NCBI GenBank assembly: GCA_947465645.1
Contig: CANIBQ010000150.1
Span: 1-7,789, forward strand
Length of the DNA: 7,789 nt
From: Acidobacteriota bacterium
Lineage (GTDB): Bacteria; Acidobacteriota; Vicinamibacteria; Vicinamibacterales; UBA2999
Direction of reading: 5' to 3'
Positions within the stretch are counted from its first letter, which is position 1, and the number at the start of each line of letters is the position of its first letter. Both the position numbers and the translations under genes were made by a program. Shown here piece by piece: positions 1 through 4,617 of this stretch. A model generated the notes under the pieces. The model made no database searches. It saw only the letters and a program-made list of their open reading frames with translations, and was not told the DNA's origin.

Positions 1-2
1 CC

Positions 3-316
3 CATATCTTGATCCTCGAGCAGGACGGCAAGCCGCTGCCGGGCGCCTGTGTCGCCAACGCGGCGAGCCCAGCACGCCGTTTGTCTATCGCGACAAAGGC
101 AGCATGGCCATCGTCGGCCGCGGCTCGGCGATCGCCGACTTCGGCTGGGTGAGTTTCGCAGGACCACTCGCGTGGCTCTCATGGCTCTTTCTGCACATCT
201 TCATGCTCATCGGTTTCCGCAACCGCGCAGTCGTCCTGCTGCAATGGGCGGTGTCCTATTTCACGTTTCAGCGAAGCGTTCGCCTCATCACGAACGTCGA
301 ACGTGAACGGGACTGA
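3..316 (+). pseudogene. ndh: Type II NADH dehydrogenase (NDH-2), 3' end, frameshifted and internally deleted
   Basis: NDH-2 is a membrane-associated FAD enzyme that passes electrons from NADH to quinone without pumping protons. Two parts of its C-terminal half are visible. Frame 3 (from position 3) reads EQDGKPLPG, the segment that normally precedes the second FAD/quinone-site motif. Frame 2 (from about 59) reads RGEPSTPFVYRDKGSMA followed by IVGRGSAIADFGW, then two hydrophobic stretches (PLAWLSWLFLHIFMLIGF and VLLQWAVSYFTF) typical of the membrane-anchoring tail, ending at a TGA at 314-316. In intact relatives, as I remember them, roughly 25-30 residues separate the LPG and the G-E-P/PF.Y.DKGSMA segments. 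Here only about five codons remain and the frame changes at about 57-62. The gene is either a pseudogene, or the DNA is misassembled at this point. The 5' part lies outside the window. Family identity is secure; the broken state is read directly from the sequence. Confidence 0.8.
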
Positions 317-341
317 AGGTGCTTGCCGTCGCGTGACATCG

Positions 342-355
342 GCCGCGATCGCGGC
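342..355. other. 14-bp perfect palindrome between convergent genes
   Basis: GCCGCGATCGCGGC is a perfect palindrome in the 63-bp gap between the NDH-2 stop (+) and the end of the small membrane operon (-). It contains GCGATCGC. It has no separate loop and no T-tract, so it is a poor intrinsic terminator; it may be a protein-binding site or chance in GC-rich DNA. Confidence 0.3.
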
Positions 356-379
356 AGGGGAGGCGAGCTCGGGTCGAAC

Positions 380-484
380 TTACTTGTGACCGCGCTGTCT
401 ACGACGGTACGCAATCCCGTCGAGTACGGTGATGACGCCGGCGATGAGGAGCATCCCGCCGAACAGAATCATCAGAAATGTCAT
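380..484 (-). CDS. 34-aa single-helix membrane protein (second gene of a coupled pair)
   Basis: This is a very short ORF with one hydrophobic segment (MTFLMILFGGMLLIAGVI and on to about residue 24), followed by a basic tail (RRRQRGHK), which predicts a cytoplasmic C-terminus. Support for translation comes from context. Its ATG at 484-482 overlaps the TGA of the upstream gene as ATGA, a classic coupling arrangement, and a GGGGGA Shine-Dalgarno-like run lies about 8 nt upstream of the ATG. A longer reading that starts further upstream in the same frame would run through the other gene and lacks hydrophobic or family character. I do not recognise the family and assign no function. Confidence 0.6.
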   Translation of the reverse strand: MTFLMILFGGMLLIAGVITVLDGIAYRRRQRGHK

Positions 485-687
485 GGACGCTTTCCCCCGG
501 CGAGCACCGTCCCAAGCGTCAGGAAACCGCCCCACAGGACGAAACCCAGCACGGCCAGCCACGCCGAAAAAGGACGATCGCTGAGGAACTGGCCAAATCC
601 CATGGCGCCGGCGGCCACGTTGCCGACGTCGAGCGGCTTGTCGGCCAGCAATGCGCGCTGCTTATCGTGCAATTCTAGCGTCGTCAT
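481..687 (-). CDS. 68-aa small membrane protein (first gene of a coupled pair)
   Basis: Residues 1-40 are polar to mixed (MTTLELHDKQRALLADKPLD and on), then comes one transmembrane segment (about AWLAVLGFVLWGGFLTLGTVLAG) and a short basic end (GGKRP). I chose the ATG at 687-685. A TTG at 717 would add ten mostly Thr residues (LTPTTETTT) and is less convincing; neither start has a strong Shine-Dalgarno. The stop overlaps the start of the 34-aa gene by 4 nt, so the two products are probably made together and may act as a pair in the membrane. The family is not recognised. Confidence 0.55.
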   Translation of the reverse strand: MTTLELHDKQRALLADKPLDVGNVAAGAMGFGQFLSDRPFSAWLAVLGFVLWGGFLTLGTVLAGGKRP

Positions 688-974
688 CGTCGTCGTCTCG
701 GTCGTCGGCGTGAGCAAGCCCGGTCCCGAAGGGCCTCTGCCGGGTTAATCGACCGTTGACGTCGATCAGCGCCCCCGGAGTGTGAAATATTGCAGCAACT
801 CCATTCCGGTATCGTGGCAGAAACTGCGCACACGCCGCGCGGATGCTATGGTTCGCTTCGCGATGCCGACGCCCCCTAGAACATCCGAGGGGGAGCCTGC
901 CACCGCCACGGTTCGCATCGCGCCGTGGCCAGAACGTGATCGGGTGCGAGTGACTACGCAGCGAACGTGTGCTT
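688..974. other. Non-coding stretch with short repeats
   Basis: No convincing gene was found here. ORFs on either strand lack family features, ribosome sites and hydrophobic or domain patterns. Short structures seen: a near-identical 13-mer GGTTCGC(T/A)TCGCG at 850-862 and 910-922 (60 nt apart, one mismatch); an inverted pair CCCCCT/AGGGGG at 872-877 and 888-893; and CCACGG/CCGTGG at 906-911 and 923-928. The stretch presumably contains the promoter of the small membrane operon (-) and the former upstream region of the hsdM relic (+), but I see no clear -10/-35 boxes. Confidence 0.4.
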
Positions 975-1100
975 ATGTTTGAGTAAGCCTTCAAGAACAT
1001 CGACGATGTCCGCTTATCCGCGCCATCGCGCAGGTGGTGCAGCCCAGGCTCGGCGAGCGCATCTACTACGACGGGGCCGTCGGCTCAAGGGCTCCTGTGT
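975..1100 (+). pseudogene. hsdM: Relic of type I restriction-modification methyltransferase (HsdM)
   Basis: HsdM is the N6-adenine methyltransferase subunit of type I restriction systems. Two of its signature segments survive, almost fused. From the ATG at 975 the frame reads MFE-stop-AFKNIDDV, matching the family's usual N-terminus (MFEQ.FKNIDD) with the Gln codon replaced by TAA at 984-986. At about 1008-1013 the frame shifts and the sequence becomes PLIRAIAQVVQPRLGERIY, then YDGAVGS, the SAM-binding motif I region that normally begins well over a hundred residues later. An extra TAC codon gives IYYDGA in place of the usual IYDGA. After 1087 another one-base shift allows GLLC, matching the family's GFLC, and homology then fades. 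A coding role is excluded by the stop, two shifts and a large deletion. No hsdS or hsdR is visible nearby. Confidence 0.75.
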
Positions 1101-1156
1101 ACATACAGGAACGACACGCTCGTTGTGTGTACATTGTGCTCACTGACACGAGTCAG
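1094..1156. other. Cluster of short inverted and direct repeats just beyond the ispG stop
   Basis: Just downstream of ispG (read on the minus strand) are CCTGT/ACAGG (1094-1098, 1105-1109), AACGA/TCGTT (1110-1114, 1120-1124) and CTGAC/GTCAG (1143-1147, 1152-1156, overlapping the stop). A 9-mer TGTGTACAT repeats directly at 1096-1104 and 1126-1134, and its palindromic TGTACA core could close a longer imperfect hairpin around AACGA/TCGTT. This may act as a terminator for ispG. There is no T-run, the stems are only 5-6 bp, and the region also overlaps the decayed end of the hsdM relic. Confidence 0.25.
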
Positions 1157-2391
1157 CGTGCGGCTTTACGCGAGTAGTGAGTGACGACGTAGTTGTCGAC
1201 GAGCGCGCGGAAACCGTCCGCCAGCTCGTCGTAGTTGCCGCGCAGCGTGGTGACGTGTTCGCCGTCGATGAACACGGGGCAGTTCGGCGCTTCGCCGGTG
1301 CCGGGCAGGCTGATGCCGATGTTGGCCGCCTTCGACTCGCCAGGACCGTTGACCACGCATCCCATGACCGCGAGGGTCAGCGTTTCGACCCCCTCGTAGT
1401 CCTTTTTCCACGCCGGTAGCTGCTCGCGGATGTAGTCCTGCGTCCGCTCGGCGAGCTGCTGGAAGGTACTGCTGGTGGTGCGCCCGCAACCCGGGCAGGC
1501 GGTCACGCTGGGCGAAAACGAGCGCAGGCCGAGTGCCTGCAGCAGCTCGCACGCCGCGTACACCTCTTCACGCCGATCGCCACCGGGTCGCGGCGTGAGC
1601 GACACGCGAATGGTGTCGCCGATTCCTTCATGCAGCAGGATGCCGATCGCCGACGCCGACCAGACGAGCCCTTTCGTGCCCATCCCCGCTTCGGTGAGCC
1701 CGAGATGAAGCGGCTGCTCGGTTTTGGCCGAGAGGTCACGGTAGATGGCGAGCAGATCGCGCGGCCGCGAGACCTTGCACGAGATGATGATCTGGTCCTT
1801 GCGCAGGCCGGTCTCGATCGCGAGCTCGGTCGATTGCACCGCCGAGATCACCATGCACTCGTTCAGGATGTCTTCGGACGACCGACCCAGGCTGCGGTCG
1901 GTGTTCTCCTGCATCTTCGCGAGCACGAGCTCCTGGTTGAGCGAGCCGCCGTTCACGCCGATGCGCACCGGCTTGTTGTGATCGATCGCGACCTTGCAGA
2001 TCGTGGCGAACTGCTCGTCGCGCCGCCTGCCGGTGCCGACGTTGCCGGGATTGATGCGGTACTTGTCGAGCGCCGCGGCCGTCGCCGGGTACTTCGTCAG
2101 CAGCAGGTGGCCGTTGTAGTGGAAGTCGCCGATCAGGGGCGCGGTGCAGCCGGCGTCGAGCATCCGCTGCTTGATTTCCGGCACTGCCGCCGCCGCTTCG
2201 GGCACATTGACGGTGATGCGCACGAGCTCCGACCCGGCCTCTGCCAGTTCGATGCACTGGCGTGCCGTGCCCGACGCATCGGCGGTATCGGTCATCGTCA
2301 TCGACTGCACGACGACGGGGGCGCCGCCGCCGACCTGGATGTGGCCGACGCGGACACCGATCGTGCGATGGAGCCGAGCCGCGACCGTCAT
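1153..2391 (-). CDS. ispG: 4-hydroxy-3-methylbut-2-enyl diphosphate synthase (IspG/GcpE)
   Basis: This [4Fe-4S] enzyme of the MEP pathway reductively converts methylerythritol 2,4-cyclodiphosphate to HMBPP, the penultimate step to IPP and DMAPP, in the cytoplasm. The 412 aa are full length for the two-domain bacterial form. The N-terminal TIM barrel shows VVVQSMTMTDTAD (27-39), LIGDFHYNG (86-94), RINPGNVGTG (112-121), RIGVNGGSLN (143-152) and EAGMGTKGLVWSASAIG (234-250). The C-terminal cluster domain shows CPGCGRT with Cys299 and Cys302, then MGCVVNGPGES with Cys345 and Glu352, giving the three-Cys-plus-Glu cluster ligation known for IspG. The ATG at 2391 is the first usable start because an in-frame TGA lies 6 nt upstream; no clear Shine-Dalgarno is seen. 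It follows the 92-aa gene by 22 nt, so co-transcription is likely. No damage is visible. Confidence 0.97.
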   Translation of the reverse strand: MTVAARLHRTIGVRVGHIQVGGGAPVVVQSMTMTDTADASGTARQCIELAEAGSELVRITVNVPEAAAAVPEIKQRMLDAGCTAPLIGDFHYNGHLLLTKYPATAAALDKYRINPGNVGTGRRRDEQFATICKVAIDHNKPVRIGVNGGSLNQELVLAKMQENTDRSLGRSSEDILNECMVISAVQSTELAIETGLRKDQIIISCKVSRPRDLLAIYRDLSAKTEQPLHLGLTEAGMGTKGLVWSASAIGILLHEGIGDTIRVSLTPRPGGDRREEVYAACELLQALGLRSFSPSVTACPGCGRTTSSTFQQLAERTQDYIREQLPAWKKDYEGVETLTLAVMGCVVNGPGESKAANIGISLPGTGEAPNCPVFIDGEHVTTLRGNYDELADGFRALVDNYVVTHYSRKAAR

Positions 2392-2413
2392 CGTTCAATG
2401 ATACCGCAGGGGT

Positions 2414-2692
2414 TCAGGCGTCCTCGGCGGGAACGATCCATCCATCGCGCAGCAGCACGCCGCGGATGTCATCGGCCCGCGCCAGGGCCAGGCCCATGGA
2501 GTCGTAATTTTCGGCCCGGTCCATGACGCCGTCAAAGAACCACGTCAGTGTCGTCTTCTCTCCTGGAAATACCGTCGCATGAGCGGCGGACCGACCACGC
2601 GTAAGCCGCCATAGGACTACGGGATCGTTCGAGACGTTCGGAACGTTCGGATCGTTCTCATTCTCATTCCCGTTCTTGGGTCGTTCCGGCAT
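2414..2692 (-). CDS. 92-aa hypothetical protein with N-terminal Asn-x-Pro repeats
   Basis: The first about 27 residues are low-complexity and polar (NGNENENDPNVPNVSNDP), encoded by four tandem 9-nt units. The remainder looks like a real small globular domain: VVLWRLTRG, then ATVFPGEKTTLTWFFDGVMD, then DSMGLALARADDIRGVLLRDGWI. This type of short protein with a WFFD…A.AD.I…GW pattern seems familiar from acidobacterial genomes, but I know no function for it. There is no signal peptide or membrane segment. The start at 2692 lies 8 nt after the stop of the preceding small gene, and the stop is 22 nt before ispG, so it sits in the middle of an apparent three-gene unit. A downstream start after the repeats cannot be excluded. 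Confidence 0.6.
   Translation of the reverse strand: MPERPKNGNENENDPNVPNVSNDPVVLWRLTRGRSAAHATVFPGEKTTLTWFFDGVMDRAENYDSMGLALARADDIRGVLLRDGWIVPAEDA
2622..2669 (-). repeat. 9-nt tandem repeat array (copy 1) plus CTCATT doublet
   Basis: Four consecutive 9-mers on the + strand: GGATCGTTC (2622-2630), GAGACGTTC (2631-2639), GGAACGTTC (2640-2648) and GGATCGTTC (2649-2657). Two TCATTC units follow at 2658-2669. Read on the minus strand they encode Asn-x-Pro/Ser triplets and Asn-Glu pairs of the 92-aa protein, so unit gain or loss would keep the frame. Confidence 0.75.
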
Positions 2693-2700
2693 GGTTCAGC

Positions 2701-2883
2701 CTATTCCGGACGGGCATTCTCTCGGCCTGGCATCACCAGGACGTGACCTTCGGCGTGCTCCGCTCGGATGCACGCCGGGCCCCTGGTGACAATCGTGCCG
2801 ACCACCCGTCCCAGAAAATCGCGCTGAGTGGAGACCGCACACCCGCACGGGAGCGTCTTGTGAGTGTCCTCTGGCATGAACAC
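2701..2883 (-). CDS. Small hypothetical protein (58-60 aa) with a CGC motif
   Basis: The reading is MPEDTHKTLPCGCAV, then DFLGRVVGTIVTRG, then EHAEGHVLVMPGRENARPE. It is soluble, with Cys at CGC, a third Cys in PACIR, and two His in the C-terminal half. A zinc or redox role can be imagined but nothing proves it. The start is either GTG at 2883 or ATG at 2877. I favour ATG 2877 because a TACAAT box ends 7 nt upstream of it, which would make the transcript nearly leaderless. The gene leads the unit that continues into the 92-aa gene and ispG. The family is not recognised, and the alternative overlapping frame on this strand (ends at 2696) looks like a shadow rich in Arg/His/Gly. Confidence 0.5.
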   Translation of the reverse strand: MFMPEDTHKTLPCGCAVSTQRDFLGRVVGTIVTRGPACIRAEHAEGHVLVMPGRENARPE

Positions 2884-2889
2884 ATTGTA
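2884..2889 (-). promoter_or_regulatory. Possible -10 box for the ispG operon
   Basis: TACAAT (minus strand, 2889-2884) differs from the TATAAT consensus by one base and is the best such match in the 2884-2992 gap. A -35 match is poor (GTTCCT at about 16 nt spacing). Transcription would begin close to the ATG at 2877. Confidence 0.3.
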
Positions 2890-2900
2890 ACGATCGCCGC

Positions 2901-2960
2901 ATGCCAGGAACGTGAACGGAATGGGAACGATCCGAACGATGCGACCGATCCGTACGTGGT
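2901..2960 (+). repeat. 9-nt tandem repeat array (copy 2), inverted relative to copy 1
   Basis: This intergenic stretch starts with ATGCC.GGAACG, as the 92-aa gene does, and then has 9-mers GAACGATCC (2925-2933), GAACGATGC (2934-2942), GACCGATCC (2943-2951) and a worn GTACGTGGT (2952-2960). It shares the exact 14-mer GAACGATCCGAACG with the reverse complement of copy 1 (2644-2657). The + frame would read NGNDPNDATDP but there is no supported gene here. Confidence 0.65.
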
Positions 2961-2992
2961 GATGCCGCCCTCAGGCGCGGTCGTCGCGTCGG

Positions 2993-3643
2993 TCAGTCGC
3001 CGGAGGCGTGCAGTGAAGGTCGGAGGGCGGCGCGGACGATGAACCGCTGCGGCGCGGAACCTACATACGTAAATGGGTAGCAGGTGACGAGCGTGAGAGT
3101 CGGCTCCGGTGTCTGGTCCAGCACCCAGGTATCGCGCGGCTGGACGATATCGGTCCGCTCGACGGTGTACGCAAACGTGCCTTCCGGCGTGACGAGCCGG
3201 ATGTCGTCGTGGGCGCGGATGTCGCCGAGCCGGCGGAAAAATGTATCGCGGTGGGCGGCGAGGCCGATGTTGCCGCCGTCGCCTGGCAGCGCGGTGCCGG
3301 GAATGTAGCCGACGGCCAGGCGCAGGGTGCGCGCGTCGCTTCCCGCGCGGATCACCGCCGACACGCCAAGGCGGGGGATCTCGATTCGCCCCATCGGAGC
3401 GCCGGTGGCAGGCCCGATGCGCCGGCGTGCGGTCGGCGCGTGCGTCAGGATCTGCGGCGGCGCGCTCGCGAGGATCGCCTCGAGCTCACGATTTTCGATC
3501 GACTGGTACAGGGCCGTCTCTACTGAGACGTAGCCGTAGTAGCAGAGCGACGCGATCCCGAGCACCAGCAGGAGTCGCTCGAGATGCCGCACGCCGCGCC
3601 AGACGTTACCGCGTGGCATCCGCGCCTGGCGCTGTATAGCCAT
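2993..3643 (-). CDS. Sortase (class D-like), membrane-anchored transpeptidase
   Basis: Sortases cut a C-terminal sorting motif such as LPxT-A/G of exported proteins and join the new end to an amino acceptor at the cell surface. From the ATG at 3643 (216 aa) the protein has a basic N-terminus, one transmembrane helix (LLLVLGIASLCYYGYVSV, about 24-41) and an extracytoplasmic sortase domain starting near GRIEIPRLGVSAVI. The catalytic residues are visible: His in GLAAHRDTFF (131 in this numbering), Cys in TLVTCYPF (188) and Arg in PQRFIVRA (200). The TLxTC and AAHRD motifs fit class D/E-type sortases. The ATG is preceded by GGAG with a 5-nt spacer; a GTG directly before it is an alternative. The start lies 38 nt inside the VWFA gene, implying translational coupling. 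A candidate substrate with LPRTA is encoded just upstream in the same direction. The exact class is an inference. Confidence 0.92.
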   Translation of the reverse strand: MAIQRQARMPRGNVWRGVRHLERLLLVLGIASLCYYGYVSVETALYQSIENRELEAILASAPPQILTHAPTARRRIGPATGAPMGRIEIPRLGVSAVIRAGSDARTLRLAVGYIPGTALPGDGGNIGLAAHRDTFFRRLGDIRAHDDIRLVTPEGTFAYTVERTDIVQPRDTWVLDQTPEPTLTLVTCYPFTYVGSAPQRFIVRAALRPSLHASGD

Positions 3644-4544
3644 CACGGCTCCGTACGCTGAGATTCTTGCGGTCGCGCATCCGCACCATGACCTTGACCT
3701 TGCGGAACCCGCCGTCGCGCGCGCTGTTGGTCGGCACGTAGCCGATGCTGTAGCCGCGCCGGATGTTCTCCGCGATCTCGTCGAAGGCGCTCACCACTTT
3801 GCTCTCTGTCTTGGGAAAATAGGCGAGACCGCCGGTAATCTCGGCGAGCTTCTTGAGCACGCCGGGATCGCCCCCTACACCGATGTCCGCGTTGGTGTTC
3901 CCCACGGCATAGACGATCGCGTTGCTGCGGCGCGCCCGTTCGAGCATTTCTCTTTCTGAATGCCGGCTGGCATTGTCGTCGCCGTCGGAGAGCACCACGA
4001 GCACGTGCTTCTGCAGGCTGGCGAGATCGAGCCGATCGAGTCCCGCGATCACCGCGTCATAGAGCGCGGTCTTGCCTCCGGGTGGATAGCGCACAGTCGC
4101 TGCCTCCAACTGGGCCTGGCTGGTCGTAAACAGCGCCGGAGGCGGCAGGCCATATCGCACGTATTCGTTGAATATCACGGTGAACAGCTCGTCTTCAGGA
4201 TGGCTCGACGCGGCGAAGGCCCGGCCGCCGGCCAGCACCATGGCTCGCCGCGTGATCATGCTTCCGCTGTTATCGATGAGCAGCCCAACGGCCACCGGCA
4301 CGTCTGCGCCGCTGAAAAACGTAATCTCCTGAGCGGTGTTGTCTTCGATGATGGAAAACGCCTCGCGTGGAAGATTGGGGACCGCGTCCGAATGACCATC
4401 GAACACGTTCACGTGCAGGACGACCAGGTCTGACTGCGATCGGAAGACAGCGGGAGCCTCGCCCTGGCGGGCTGCCACGACTGCTACGGCAGTGGTGCCG
4501 AGCACGCCCGCGAGGAGAATCCATGACACCGGCGATCGCCACAT
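3606..4544 (-). CDS. Secreted VWFA-domain protein (acidobacterial type)
   Basis: This is an exported protein of 312 aa. Residues 1-25 or so form a signal peptide or N-terminal anchor (MWRSPVSWILLAGVLG, then TTAVAVVAA). A short beta-rich region follows (VVLHVNVFDGHSDAVPNLPR, then FSIIEDN), a pattern typical of acidobacterial VWFA proteins that I associate with TIGR03436. The von Willebrand A domain spans about 86-260. Its metal site (MIDAS) is complete: DNSGS at about 91-95, Thr in GGKTALYD at 159, and Asp in LSDGDD at about 187. These domains usually mediate metal-dependent protein binding. I chose the ATG at 4544 because GGGGA lies 7 nt upstream; a GTG at 4580 would fall inside the hairpin. 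It is the middle gene between the LPRTA protein and the sortase and overlaps the latter. A role as adhesin or sortase partner is inference. Confidence 0.88.
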   Translation of the reverse strand: MWRSPVSWILLAGVLGTTAVAVVAARQGEAPAVFRSQSDLVVLHVNVFDGHSDAVPNLPREAFSIIEDNTAQEITFFSGADVPVAVGLLIDNSGSMITRRAMVLAGGRAFAASSHPEDELFTVIFNEYVRYGLPPPALFTTSQAQLEAATVRYPPGGKTALYDAVIAGLDRLDLASLQKHVLVVLSDGDDNASRHSEREMLERARRSNAIVYAVGNTNADIGVGGDPGVLKKLAEITGGLAYFPKTESKVVSAFDEIAENIRRGYSIGYVPTNSARDGGFRKVKVMVRMRDRKNLSVRSRDGYTAPGADATR

Positions 4545-4566
4545 GGTTGTGTCCCCGAATGACGAA

Positions 4567-4595
4567 GGATGGTGGCTCACCGCGAGCCACCATCC
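4567..4595 (-). terminator. Strong 12-bp hairpin between LPRTA gene and VWFA gene
   Basis: Perfect inverted repeat GGATGGTGGCTC / GAGCCACCATCC with a 5-nt loop (4579-4583), inside the 73-bp gap after the stop of the sortase-substrate gene and 23 nt upstream of the VWFA start. On the minus strand it is followed by TTCGTC, not a T-run. It may therefore stall or stabilise the upstream message and give uneven expression in one operon, not a complete stop. Confidence 0.6.
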
Positions 4596-4617
4596 GCTTA
4601 CCTTCTCACTGATGCTA

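Noticed and set aside
323..748. 141-codon + ORF opposite the small membrane genes
   Set aside because: Pro/Ser/His-rich without domain pattern or ribosome site. The minus-strand pair is better supported by hydrophobic helices and the ATGA overlap.
872..893. CCCCCT/AGGGGG inverted pair as an intrinsic terminator
   Set aside because: Short stem with a 10-nt loop, no T-run on either strand, and no gene end nearby that would need it.
662..1000. 112-codon minus ORF overlapping the intergenic gap
   Set aside because: Low-complexity Arg/Asp-rich translation, overlaps both the small membrane gene and the hsdM relic, and has no motif.
1094..1134. Repeats TGTGTACAT considered as a CRISPR or insertion-sequence end
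   Set aside because: Only two 9-bp copies with a 21-nt gap, no spacer series, no transposase and no target duplication.
1736..2398. Second minus-strand frame of 220 codons inside ispG
   Set aside because: Arg/Gly/Ala-rich frame shadow of ispG with no family features.
1630..2526. 298-codon + strand ORF across ispG
   Set aside because: It lies antisense to a secure full-length ispG. Its Arg/Ala/Asp-rich translation has no domain pattern, and long antisense ORFs are usual in GC-rich genes.
2743..3042. + strand ORF containing NGNDPNDATDP
   Set aside because: It is the repeat array read in the + direction. There is no ribosome site, and the ORF overlaps the small minus-strand gene and the sortase end; kept only as a repeat feature.
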